From JBEISR01 sp044337705 (GTDB taxonomy: Bacteria > Planctomycetota > Planctomycetia > Pirellulales > Pirellulaceae): DNA of 64,000 nucleotides. A program made the translations under genes and the position numbers. The first letter of the stretch is position 1, and each line of letters starts with the position of its first letter. The stretch spans positions 1-64,000 of the forward strand of contig JBIINB010000004.1 in the NCBI GenBank assembly GCA_044337705.1. Direction: 5' to 3'. The notes beneath the pieces are model-generated. The model did no database searches. It was not told the origin of the DNA and saw nothing but the letters and a program-made list of their open reading frames with translations. Of the stretch, positions 47,301-55,960 are shown in pieces.

Positions 47301-50300
47301 CGGGTCGATGACGAGGTGGGCTATGTGCTGCGGCGCCAGGGGGCGCCTAAGCATCCAGGGAATTTACTTCCATCTCCTTCCCTGCTTGCCTACCCATGGG
47401 ACACGGCCACTGCCGCCAGCACGCTGCAAATGGCCAAACAAGGCGATGCAATCCCCGGATCGGCCGATGCGCCTGCGCCTATGGAGCGAGCAGGCTTAGA
47501 AAGGAGTCTGGGGGAAGAAAAAGCTCAGGCCACTCAGAGTGAGTCGCTTCGGGCCTTTGAGTTTCTCAAGCAAGGTGCAGTCCTTCTGACCAATCGAAAG
47601 CCCGACGCGGAAGGTTGGGTCGAGATCCCTCGGGATCGTCTGGCAGGCCATTCGGGTATCACCCTGGTGGCGGTCCAGCTGGGGGGCGTCGCAACGCACT
47701 CGATCACCTTGGAACCGCAGGAGATTCCGACCGTCGATCTGCGGCTGGCCACCACGCTGCCGCTCGATCAATCGTGGGCGATGCGACGGCGAGTCCGTCG
47801 ATTGGAACCAGGCGATATGCCGACGGCTCTGGGGGATTCCCGCACCACACGCGTCCGCGTCTTCAGTTCGTTGGAAGATCTCTTTCGATGGCTGTTGCCG
47901 TTGACGGCCAGTCCGCAACTTGCCAGCTTCGAACCGCTCGTGCGCTGGCATCAATTGAGCGAGGAAGAGAAGGAGCGATTTTGCGCGGAGCATGCATGTC
48001 ATGAGCTGCATTTGTTTTTGTGGAGGAAAGACCGACCTTTTTTTGATCGTGTGGTTCGGCCTGTGCTTGCCGAAAAGCTGGAAAAGCAGTTGGTCGATCG
48101 ATACCTACTGGAGCTGCCTCTGGAGAAGGACAACCATCTTTGGAACTTTAGTCGTTTCAATGCGCTGGAGAGGGTGCTGCTGGCTTCACGGCTGCCTGAA
48201 GCGCGGGATGGAACCCATCGCTGGCTGGCTCATCGGCTGCAGCAACGGCCTCCCTCCGATCCGCTACAGGCCGAACGATTCCGCAGCGCCATCGCTAGCC
48301 AGTCGATCGACATGGTGGGAGGAAAGCGGGTCTTGCAAGAGCAGCTTTGGGAAGCCGAGAGTCTGCAGCGGGGCACTATAGCCCAGGAGAGCAAGGAAGA
48401 CTTCCTGGCATTGGGCATGTCCCCAGATCGCAAGGATCGATTCGGGGTCGATGAGTTCGGGGCCGATGAGGCGGAAGGGGGGACTCGCAGCGCAGGCAGG
48501 GGTGAAGGTCGACAGAACCGACCCGGTAAACCGGCAGCCAATGGCGAGGCCGGCGACGACATGGTGGGTGGTGGCATGGGAGGCCTGGGAGCCGCAGGGG
48601 TAGAGAATCGACCGGGCGATGCCGTGCGAGACAAAAGTGGTTTTGGCAGGATGATGTCCCGCCGTGGGCGGCTCAGTGAAGCATCGCTCTACCGATCGCT
48701 GGAAATGACACGCCAGTGGGCCGAATCACAGTTTTATCGCACGCCGGTGGAGCTCCAGCAATCCGGCCAGATCCCTTCCAGTAGCTGGTTGCTGGATTGG
48801 TTGGATGCCACGCCAGGTCCTTTCCTCCCGGAATCGATTCTGTCGGTCTCCGGATCGCTCAGCGAATCGCTAGCACTCTTGGCGCTGGTCGACCTGCCAA
48901 CGGAGGGGAAGCCGGCCGAATTGACGGTCGAGCAGGGGCAGATTCAGTGCCGGGTGTCGCAGCCATCGCTTGCCTTTGTGGAGATTCTGGAGCCAGCGGT
49001 CGATCGTCCCGACACTCCGCAATTGCTTGTCGGTCAGGAGCTCTACCGCGAAGAGGATCAGGGGCAGCCGGATGCGGCACCAGTGACCCAAGGGCCGCTG
49101 ATTCGCGGAGTGGTTTACCGATCGGTTGTCGTGGTCACCAACCCCCATTCCCGCCCCCAGACGGCCGAGCTGCTGACACAGATTCCGCAGGGAGCTGTTG
49201 CCCTGAAGGCGGCCAAAGTGGTCGACTCCAAGCCGCTGCAACTGCAGCCTTTTGAAAGTCGTCAGGAGAGTCTTCTCTTCTACTTCCCTGTGGCCGGAGC
49301 GTTCGATCATCTGGGGCCGCAGATTGCGATCGACGGCGCCAAAGCGGGGGCGGGTGTGGCGAGGCGGTACGAGGTGATCGATCAACCGCCGCGCGAAGGC
49401 AGAACTTCCTGGAACGACATCGCCGCCTGGGGTAACACAGAAGAGGTGCTGACGTATCTTCGGGATCGATCGGCCGAAGGGATCGACCTGGGGCGGATCG
49501 CCTTTCGAATGAAGGAGAAGGCATTCTTCGACATTTGCCTGAAGGAGTTGGAGTCGCAGGGAGTCTATGCGAACCCGCTATGGGCCTACGCCCTGGTGCA
49601 TCAGGATCCAGTCCGTCTAGCACAGTTCCTGGAACATCAGCCGGGGTGGATGGAGTCGATGGGGCCATCGACCCGCGGAGCTCTGGGGGAATGGGAATCC
49701 CGCAACCATTACCTTGATCCGTGGCTTGAGTATCTGCCGCTGGTTGTCGCTAGGCGTCATCAGCTAGGCGGCAGCATCGTCATCCCCAATGAACGACTGG
49801 AAGGGGAGTATCGAAGGCTTCTGGTCCGAATCCTGCATCATCCTGCAATCGAAGATCGCGATCGGATGGAGTGCACCGTTTACATGTTGGCGCAAAATCG
49901 TATCGCCGATGCGATCGCCCAGTTCGAGCAGATCGATCGTGCACGTCTGGATGGAACTTTGTTCTATGACTACCTCGATGCCTATCTCGATTTCCATCGC
50001 AAACGGTACGATCGAGCTGCCCAGATTGCCAGCAAGTACCTCGATCTGGGATCGCGGCGCTGGCGGGAGCGTTTTGCTGAGATTGTGCGGCAGGTGCGGC
50101 AACGAGATGGCCGGGTGGACGATGGGGAGGACCATTTGACTTCTCTAGATGCGGCGAAGATGGCGGACGATCCCGTGCAGCGTCTTCTTCTGGAGACGCG
50201 GCAATCGGAAATGGGAGCGATCGCCGATCGTCAGCCGGTTGCCAACCTTGTCCAGGAGGAGGGGCGCTGGATCCTCGTTCACCGCAATCTCAACAAGGTT

Positions 50301-50804
50301 CAGGTTCGCTACTTCCTGATCGATCTGGAGATGCTGTTTTCCCGTCGGCCCTTCCTCCAGGAGGAAGCGACACAGAGAATCCCCATCCGACCCAACCAGG
50401 AAGAATGGTTGGAACTGGATCCGGCGGGAGGTCGCAAGGAACTGAAGTTGCCCGAGGGGTTGGCCAACCGCACCTTACGGATCGAAGTGGCATCGGACCG
50501 AGTCCTCGACTCCAAGTTGGTACCGGCCAGCGATCTTGAGGTGGCGATGGTGCCGGCCTACGCCAGGCTTCAGGTGACCGATCGGCAAGGCAAACCGCTG
50601 GAGGAGGTCTATGTGAAGGTCTACGCGCGACACCGCGATGGATCGGTCCGCTTCTACAAAGATGGGTACACCGATCTTCGAGGCCAGTTCGACTACGGTT
50701 CGCTGTCGACTCCTGACCTGGAGACAGTCGACCGATTTGCGCTGTTGATCGCGCACCCGCAGGGAGGTGCAGTACTCCGTCAAAGCGAACCTCCGGCGCG
50801 ATGA
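44328..50804 (+). CDS. Giant exported protein of unknown family (2158 residues)
   Basis: After a signal-like hydrophobic helix (about 9-25) the protein is a long alternation of helical and beta-rich domains. A helical N-terminal third is followed by several beta domains. Segments near 575-625 (LLKVIDESGKPVPEAIVQM) and near 2080 (ARLQVTDRQGKPLEEVYVKVYARH) look like bacterial-Ig/carboxypeptidase-regulatory-like or alpha-2-macroglobulin MG-type modules. A charged Gly/Met-rich linker (about 1385-1450, with GGGMGGLGAAG) splits it. The last third contains a TPR-like part (about 1730-1930). The overall plan recalls alpha-2-macroglobulin-like proteins, but I see no thioester motif and no confident family. 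GGAGG 6 nt before the ATG at 44328 fixes the start; a second ATG lies 3 nt upstream. Confidence 0.8.
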   Translation: MGAVRWIRVAIMMGWAAVGVGVDPMRYHGSALRAQSIETLEAMALTASRREALSQLIPGTEEAFYFATLVAQTEGNLPEAEATLSAWEWAFPGSSKAASLRDRQLWLDYPQKPQALIDRVIGRLQPNLQHAVPLSNPGASLPSRLEETLPAIGGKIEEAIAADPSLARLETESLVHLVARPMPIESLRAMLNRLDRVDPPGLVDAVHRELSAKDSGGWGSFPIHSRMTLAQRQQLARLQPKLLANDLFVRQWLERLRPDAPWEVLSPNDRRRRLAQLEEFSLQLPDSLNSLKAIALYHRLVWDAVDGIYDAASFDRYLRLPRRAPFLRVEPLQRIDPVHLVEPQASYEAQIGLPPIGDDSQWVGQYLLQLLKDRDPTEAMRSMLEERYLERMVAESRILHGVGDWQSQLAKFSPEEQRALRDRVELRFAPQSARRLSPQDPVQLLVDLKNVPTLSVRIFSLDPASLFERGLMPPSTDLDLDGLVPNDQWNIELTMPPQRLHRQSIPLPQCQGRGVWMVELLGGGLRSRMLIQKGRLTFLDQLTDSGHLLKVIDESGKPVPEAIVQMGVQTFLADSNGTVLIPYGQSDQGVDLLLRAASGGNIERLEHRAESYQLDLGVLVDTQQLISGASASLAMRAQLRCNGSPVPIDLLKQARVTIESIDAAGISAVQSIPDPKLVDSLEWTHSLLVPQGLAQLRVTLEGQVAKATGGRVPVSQSWTMGVRHQERTTQIGDFFLRRQPDQWILELRGRNGEFLAKRAVRVALKCEDLVDPVVVELATDDEGKIELGSLRQVASLEVSSEGIAARRMMLSGQAMGWPGRLILHEGEALVLPWESDRDGGANAAAGELPAWSLIELQQEAWLADRKELVATTATTLEIPKCPAGRFLLTDHRRTSRCELWVLPSRMEEGILLSDHWIAQPSLATPPSVRQVQVNPNVVRVQWEGDLSTLRVHVVATPWVPELPVGRGLNLPPFPARSRPRVASICRWVDSLRVDDEVGYVLRRQGAPKHPGNLLPSPSLLAYPWDTATAASTLQMAKQGDAIPGSADAPAPMERAGLERSLGEEKAQATQSESLRAFEFLKQGAVLLTNRKPDAEGWVEIPRDRLAGHSGITLVAVQLGGVATHSITLEPQEIPTVDLRLATTLPLDQSWAMRRRVRRLEPGDMPTALGDSRTTRVRVFSSLEDLFRWLLPLTASPQLASFEPLVRWHQLSEEEKERFCAEHACHELHLFLWRKDRPFFDRVVRPVLAEKLEKQLVDRYLLELPLEKDNHLWNFSRFNALERVLLASRLPEARDGTHRWLAHRLQQRPPSDPLQAERFRSAIASQSIDMVGGKRVLQEQLWEAESLQRGTIAQESKEDFLALGMSPDRKDRFGVDEFGADEAEGGTRSAGRGEGRQNRPGKPAANGEAGDDMVGGGMGGLGAAGVENRPGDAVRDKSGFGRMMSRRGRLSEASLYRSLEMTRQWAESQFYRTPVELQQSGQIPSSSWLLDWLDATPGPFLPESILSVSGSLSESLALLALVDLPTEGKPAELTVEQGQIQCRVSQPSLAFVEILEPAVDRPDTPQLLVGQELYREEDQGQPDAAPVTQGPLIRGVVYRSVVVVTNPHSRPQTAELLTQIPQGAVALKAAKVVDSKPLQLQPFESRQESLLFYFPVAGAFDHLGPQIAIDGAKAGAGVARRYEVIDQPPREGRTSWNDIAAWGNTEEVLTYLRDRSAEGIDLGRIAFRMKEKAFFDICLKELESQGVYANPLWAYALVHQDPVRLAQFLEHQPGWMESMGPSTRGALGEWESRNHYLDPWLEYLPLVVARRHQLGGSIVIPNERLEGEYRRLLVRILHHPAIEDRDRMECTVYMLAQNRIADAIAQFEQIDRARLDGTLFYDYLDAYLDFHRKRYDRAAQIASKYLDLGSRRWRERFAEIVRQVRQRDGRVDDGEDHLTSLDAAKMADDPVQRLLLETRQSEMGAIADRQPVANLVQEEGRWILVHRNLNKVQVRYFLIDLEMLFSRRPFLQEEATQRIPIRPNQEEWLELDPAGGRKELKLPEGLANRTLRIEVASDRVLDSKLVPASDLEVAMVPAYARLQVTDRQGKPLEEVYVKVYARHRDGSVRFYKDGYTDLRGQFDYGSLSTPDLETVDRFALLIAHPQGGAVLRQSEPPAR

Positions 50805-50952
50805 TCGAAGGGGACGGTGAGTGGTTGGCCGGCAGGCTTACGGGAACTGGACAGTTGCTTACAATGCAAATGCAGGGAGTCGGCCATCGGGCGGTTCCTC
50901 CAGGCAATTTTCCTTCGCATCACTACTTTGCGTTCTAAGAAATGGTTGTTCC

Positions 50953-52038
50953 ATGGCTGATTCTGCCACGTTGCATCAGGAGCTACCCAAGTCGCTGGAG
51001 CAGATTCGGGATCCCGACAGCGGACGGCCGCTAAGCGAGACCGGGCAGGTGACTCATTGGCAGATTGCCGGTGGGCAGGTCCGCTGCCAGTTGGCGCTTT
51101 CCAGCGCGTCGATGCCACTGCGGCAATGGATGGTCGATCAGATCACTCAGCGATTCCATGCTCAGGCCCAGGGGGTTCAGTCGGTCCAGATCGACGTGGT
51201 CGAGCGAGTCCGTCCCTACCCCGCCATTGGCCAGATCGGCCTGAAGGCGCGGCATGTGATCGCCGTCGGGTCGGGAAAGGGAGGGGTCGGCAAAAGCACC
51301 GTAGCAGCATCGCTGGCGCTGGCTCTAGAAAAGCTCGGCGCCCGCGTCGGGCTGATGGATGCCGACATCTACGGTCCCAGCATCCCGCATCTCCTAGGGC
51401 TTTCTGGACGACCCGAAATCATCGAAGGTAAAATTCAGCCGATCCGCCTTGGCAAGATGCCTGTGCTGTCGATGGGTTTTCTGGTGGAGCGGCATCAGGC
51501 GGTGATTTGGCGAGGGCCGATGCTGCATGGGTCGCTGACGCAGTTCCTTCGCGATACCGCATGGGGCGAACTCGATTATCTGGTGATCGACCTGCCACCC
51601 GGCACCGGAGATGTTGTCCTGACCCTCTCCCAGCTGGTGCCGCTCGCAGGGGCTGTGGTGGTCTGCACACCACAGGAAGTAGCGCTGCTGGACGCTGACA
51701 AGGCGATTGCCATGTTCGATAAAACCAAAGTCCCGCTGCTTGGGCTGGTTGAGAATATGAGCGGATTTACCTGCCCGGATACCGGAAAGACCTACGCCAT
51801 CTTCGGCAAGGGGGGAACGCGAGCCAGGGCCGAACAGTTGGGTGTGCCGCTGCTGGCTGAGATTCCGATCCAGATGCCGATGCGGGAGCTGTCCGATGTG
51901 GGAGGACTGCCCCGAGCCTTGGAGGTTCCAGAAGTTGGTGCCATCATGGAGAAGCTGGCAGTGGAAGTCGCCAAGAGCATCGCCGATCAGAACTTCAAGA
52001 GGCCCGTGGCTGCAGCGCCTCTCCCCGTTTTAGGGTGA
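50953..52038 (+). CDS. mrp: Mrp/ApbC-type P-loop ATPase, Fe-S cluster carrier
   Basis: In this 361-residue protein, an N-terminal MIP18/DUF59-like domain (about 1-90) leads into the Mrp ATPase core. Signatures are the deviant Walker A GSGKGGVGKST, the LMDADIYGPSIPHLLG block, VIDLPPGTGD and VVVCTPQEVALLDADKAI. Mrp/ApbC/NBP35 proteins bind and deliver a 4Fe-4S cluster to apo-enzymes. The C-terminal site reads SGFTCPDTGKTYAIFGKGG: only the first cysteine of the usual CPxC pair is present, so cluster bridging at this position may be lost or changed. The ATG at 50953 starts the DUF59-like domain; a GTG at 50821 would add 44 unrelated residues. PutA follows 120 bp downstream. Confidence 0.9.
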   Translation: MADSATLHQELPKSLEQIRDPDSGRPLSETGQVTHWQIAGGQVRCQLALSSASMPLRQWMVDQITQRFHAQAQGVQSVQIDVVERVRPYPAIGQIGLKARHVIAVGSGKGGVGKSTVAASLALALEKLGARVGLMDADIYGPSIPHLLGLSGRPEIIEGKIQPIRLGKMPVLSMGFLVERHQAVIWRGPMLHGSLTQFLRDTAWGELDYLVIDLPPGTGDVVLTLSQLVPLAGAVVVCTPQEVALLDADKAIAMFDKTKVPLLGLVENMSGFTCPDTGKTYAIFGKGGTRARAEQLGVPLLAEIPIQMPMRELSDVGGLPRALEVPEVGAIMEKLAVEVAKSIADQNFKRPVAAAPLPVLG

Positions 52039-52158
52039 TACTTCGACGATCGAGCTTCTGTCGGATGGCAGGTGGCCTATCTTTGCGACGAGGTAGTGGC
52101 TGCCGCCTGGAGGTGGCAGTGGCCCGAAGGCAACTTATCAACAGGTGATCATCGCACC

Positions 52159-55100
52159 ATGGCGAACCGAATCGACGGCGACACTCCTCCCAATACCCTT
52201 GCTGACTGGCTTACCCAACTCCCCGAGCGGCTGGATGGGCAAGGATCCCAAGCGACTTTCCGTGATGCTCCGGTGGTGGAGGCTGCCCTCGAACTGGCGA
52301 GGATGCTGCAGCGTCGAGCGATGGAATTGCAGACGCCTCAGGAGAAGCGGCAGCAGGCGGAGCTCGACCGGATGATCCAGCATCCCGGGGACAAGGCCAC
52401 CTTGACCCAGTTCACCGACCAGGGATTTCGCAGCCAGTCGGCCAATCGATCGGTCGACCAGCTGGTCCACATTCTCGATGTCCAGGGAGTGCCTCGATTC
52501 TTCGGATCGATCGACTGGACGCTGATGAAAGGTTTTCAGTCGTTTGGAGGCTACCTTCCCGGTGTCGCCGTCCCTTTGGTGAAGGAGAAGATGCGGCGAG
52601 AAACGGCCAACGTCATTCTGCCGGCCGAAGAGGCGATGCTGAGGAAACATCTGCAGGAGCGGCGCGCCGAAGGGGTTCGGATGAATGTCAACTTCCTAGG
52701 GGAGGCAATCCTGGGAGAGAAGGAAGCTCAGCGACGCCTGGAGGGATATCTGGCCAGCCTCCAGCTGCCTGAAATCGAGTGCGTGTCGGTCAAGATTTCG
52801 ACCCTCTATTCGCAGATCTCGGCCCTGGCCCGTCGATCGACTCTACGGGTGCTTGGGGAGCGGCTGGAGTGGTTGTACCGGGCGGCGCTGAAGGAGACAT
52901 TCCAGCAGAAAGATGGCACCAAGACGACCAAGTTTGTCTACCTCGATATGGAAGAGTACCGCGACATGTGGTTGACGGCCGAGCTCTTCATGCGAACGCT
53001 CGATCAACCCGGGCTGGATCAGGTGCGAGCGGGGATCGCCCTGCAGGCCTATCTCCCGGACTCCTTCCTGGTTCAGGAGGAGATCACGCGCTGGGCGATG
53101 GAGCGACGCAAGCAAGGCGGTGGGCCGGTGACGATCCGCGTCGTCAAAGGTGCCAACATGGAGATGGAGCGAGTGGAATCGAGCGTGCGAGGTTGGCCGC
53201 AAGCTCCCTACAAGATCAAACTGGAGACCGATGCCAACTACAAGAAAATGGTGCAGTACGGCATGGAGCCCTCGCGGCTGGATGCGGTGCACCTGGGAAT
53301 CGCATCGCACAACCTATTCGACGTCGCTTACGCGCTGGTCCTGGCGACGCAGGTTCAGGCCGGCCCGCGCGTGCAGTTCGAAATGCTCGAGGGGATGGCC
53401 AACCATCAGCGACGCGCCTTGTTCGAAGCAACCAGGCGACTGCTGCTGTATGCCCCTGCGTGCCATCGCGAGGAATTCATCAATGCGATCGGCTACCTGA
53501 TCCGGCGGCTCGACGAAAACACCGGCCCCGACAACTTTCTCCGCCACGCCTTTCGAATCACCGTCGATGGTTCGACCTGGAAACGACTGGAAGGTGGGTT
53601 CCTGGAGTCGCTGCGGATGGTCGAGACGATCTCCAACCAGCCCCGTCGCACGCAGGACCGCCGGTCGACTCCTTGTCAGCCGCCGCCTCCCGTCCAGTGG
53701 CAGCAACTGGAGAATGAGCCGGATACCGACTTTTCACTGCGGCAGAACAGCCTTTGGGCAGAAGAAATCGTCGCTCGTTGGGAAAGTCGTCGAGACGCTC
53801 GGGCGACCGAAATCCCTGTGGTCATCGCTGGCAGGCAGGAACCGGGGGAAGGTGGGCTGGTGGAGTCGATCGATCCATCGCGGCCCGAGGGGGTTGCAGC
53901 CCGATACCACCAGGTTTCCGAAAGACAACTCGATCTGGCGGTCCAGTGCGCGTCGGGCGACCCGACGGGCTGGAGAGCTGTTTCGCCTGAGCATCGATAT
54001 GGGGTGCTGCGAGCGGTGGCGCAGCAGTTGCGGGAGCGACGAGGAGATCTGATGGGCGCGGCGCTGGTCGATGGAGGGAAATCGCTGGCCGAAAGCGATC
54101 CGGAAGTCAGCGAAGCGATCGACTTTGTGGAGTTCTACGCCCGCTGTGCGCTCGATCTGTTCCAGGATCGATCGTTGGGGGCTAAGCCCCGCGGCGCTGT
54201 CCTGGTGATCAGCCCCTGGAACTTTCCCATCGCCATTCCTTGTGGAGGGATTGCCGCCGCGCTGGCGGCGGGAAATACGGTCCTGCTGAAACCCGCCTCT
54301 GATACCGTGCTTCCGGCATACCTGCTGTGCGAGGCATTCTGGGCTGGCGGAGTTCCCCGAGAAGCGCTCCAACTGGTCCCCTGCTCGGGCCGTCTAGCCG
54401 GATCGCAACTGCTGGGCCGCCCCGAAATCGATACCGTGATCCTTACCGGCGGCACCGAAACGGCGCTAAGGATGCTGGGCGATCATCCGCGACTGCGGTT
54501 GTTTGCCGAGACAGGGGGAAAGAACGGCACGATCGTGACGGCACTGAGCGATCGGGATCAGGCGATCAAAAATGTTCTTCACTCGGCATTCTCCCACTCG
54601 GGCCAAAAATGTAGCGCCACCTCCCTGCTCCTCCTCGAAGAAGAAGTCTTCCACGATCGCGCCTTCCGAGACCAACTGGTCGATGCGGTGGCCAGCCTCC
54701 GAGTTGGTTCGGTCTGGAAGCTGGCAACCAAAATGGGCCCGTTGATCCGGCCACCTGAGGGGCCCTTGCTGCGAGGACTGAAGGAACTGGAACATGGGGA
54801 ATCGTGGGCACTGATCCCGAAGAATCTCGAAGACAACCCGTGCCTTTTCAGCCCCGGAATCAAGTGGAACGTGCAGCGAGGGTCGTTTACCCACCTGACG
54901 GAGCTGTTTGGCCCGGTGCTGGGGGTGATGCCGTTCCGAAAACTCGAGGAAGCGATTGAGCTACTGCATCAGACCGGATATGGGCTGACCAGCGGCCTGG
55001 AGAGCCTGGATGACCGCGAGCAGGCTGTGTGGCGTCAGAAGATGCGAGCGGGGAACCTCTACATCAATCGTCCGACGACGGGTGCTGTGGTGCTAAGGCA

Positions 55101-55881
55101 ACCTTTTGGCGGCCTGGGGCGCAGCGCCTTCGGTCCTGGTATCAAAGCCGGCGGGCCGAATTACGTAGTCCCGTTGGTGCGTTGTCATCCACCGGAAAAT
55201 GTCCTGCTGCCTCCTAGCAGTGGTCCGCAGCTACCGTCGCTCAAGACACTATGGAATACCCTCCACAGGCCGTCCAATGCGGAAGCGTTTGTGCAGCTGA
55301 GCGGGCAGCAGAGGCAGGAATGGAATCGTCTGCTGCAGGCGATTCTCGACTACGACCTTGTTGCCAGGGAAGAGATTCGAAAGGACCACGACACGCTGCG
55401 GCTCTTGGGACAGGATAACTTCCGGCGCTACCTGCCGATGCAGAGAGTCCGTCTGCGGGTGGGGGCTGAAGATCGGCTCTGGGAGGTGCTAGCCGCCGCC
55501 TCAGCAGCTGTCGCCGCAGGTGCTCGTATCACAATCTCAAGACCAGTCGATCTGCATGACGAATGGGAAGCGTGGATGGAACAGTGGACGCAGGATTGGG
55601 GGGCTGATATCGAGTTCGTCGAAGAGACCGATCAGGTCTTCCTGGGGGCGCTGGTCGGAGGGCAGGCGGACCGCATCCGCGTGCTCAAGCCAGGATCTCT
55701 GCCGCTGCCGATTCTGCAGACGGCGATCGAGCATCATGTGCCCGTAGTCGATGAACCGCTGCATCCAGCAGGACGGATCGAATTGCTCTGGTATGTCCAA
55801 GAACAGAGCGTTTCGACCGACTACCACCGCTACGGCAACCTAGGTGTGCGCACGACCGAAGCACGGCGCGAACCGACCTGA
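52159..55881 (+). CDS. putA: Bifunctional proline dehydrogenase / 1-pyrroline-5-carboxylate dehydrogenase
   Basis: This 1240-residue protein has the proline dehydrogenase barrel at about 80-500 (VKISTLYSQ, RVVKGANMEMERV and the arginines of RRLDENTGPDNFLRHAF). The aldehyde dehydrogenase module is at about 545-1010, with SPWNFPIAIPCGG, the catalytic Glu in LFAETGGKNG (E784) and the catalytic Cys in SGQKCSATS (C818). A C-terminal mixed domain of about 200 residues completes it, as in longer PutA forms. It oxidises proline to glutamate in two channelled steps, with electrons to quinone (FAD) and NAD. No N-terminal DNA-binding helix-turn-helix is present, so it is not self-repressing. The gene is convergent with an S9 dipeptidyl peptidase. 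The ATG at 52159 has only a weak upstream AGG. Confidence 0.95.
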   Translation: MANRIDGDTPPNTLADWLTQLPERLDGQGSQATFRDAPVVEAALELARMLQRRAMELQTPQEKRQQAELDRMIQHPGDKATLTQFTDQGFRSQSANRSVDQLVHILDVQGVPRFFGSIDWTLMKGFQSFGGYLPGVAVPLVKEKMRRETANVILPAEEAMLRKHLQERRAEGVRMNVNFLGEAILGEKEAQRRLEGYLASLQLPEIECVSVKISTLYSQISALARRSTLRVLGERLEWLYRAALKETFQQKDGTKTTKFVYLDMEEYRDMWLTAELFMRTLDQPGLDQVRAGIALQAYLPDSFLVQEEITRWAMERRKQGGGPVTIRVVKGANMEMERVESSVRGWPQAPYKIKLETDANYKKMVQYGMEPSRLDAVHLGIASHNLFDVAYALVLATQVQAGPRVQFEMLEGMANHQRRALFEATRRLLLYAPACHREEFINAIGYLIRRLDENTGPDNFLRHAFRITVDGSTWKRLEGGFLESLRMVETISNQPRRTQDRRSTPCQPPPPVQWQQLENEPDTDFSLRQNSLWAEEIVARWESRRDARATEIPVVIAGRQEPGEGGLVESIDPSRPEGVAARYHQVSERQLDLAVQCASGDPTGWRAVSPEHRYGVLRAVAQQLRERRGDLMGAALVDGGKSLAESDPEVSEAIDFVEFYARCALDLFQDRSLGAKPRGAVLVISPWNFPIAIPCGGIAAALAAGNTVLLKPASDTVLPAYLLCEAFWAGGVPREALQLVPCSGRLAGSQLLGRPEIDTVILTGGTETALRMLGDHPRLRLFAETGGKNGTIVTALSDRDQAIKNVLHSAFSHSGQKCSATSLLLLEEEVFHDRAFRDQLVDAVASLRVGSVWKLATKMGPLIRPPEGPLLRGLKELEHGESWALIPKNLEDNPCLFSPGIKWNVQRGSFTHLTELFGPVLGVMPFRKLEEAIELLHQTGYGLTSGLESLDDREQAVWRQKMRAGNLYINRPTTGAVVLRQPFGGLGRSAFGPGIKAGGPNYVVPLVRCHPPENVLLPPSSGPQLPSLKTLWNTLHRPSNAEAFVQLSGQQRQEWNRLLQAILDYDLVAREEIRKDHDTLRLLGQDNFRRYLPMQRVRLRVGAEDRLWEVLAAASAAVAAGARITISRPVDLHDEWEAWMEQWTQDWGADIEFVEETDQVFLGALVGGQADRIRVLKPGSLPLPILQTAIEHHVPVVDEPLHPAGRIELLWYVQEQSVSTDYHRYGNLGVRTTEARREPT

Positions 55882-55960
55882 AACGCGCCATGACAAGACG
55901 GATGTCGCTTGTTTGTCGCCGATGCGAAAGGCCAAACTGTGCGGCTGCAGCCAGTTCCAG

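Noticed and set aside
52779..53717. 312-residue plus-strand frame inside putA
   Set aside because: It lies fully within the proline dehydrogenase domain in another frame and its translation is Gly/Arg/Ala-rich without motifs.
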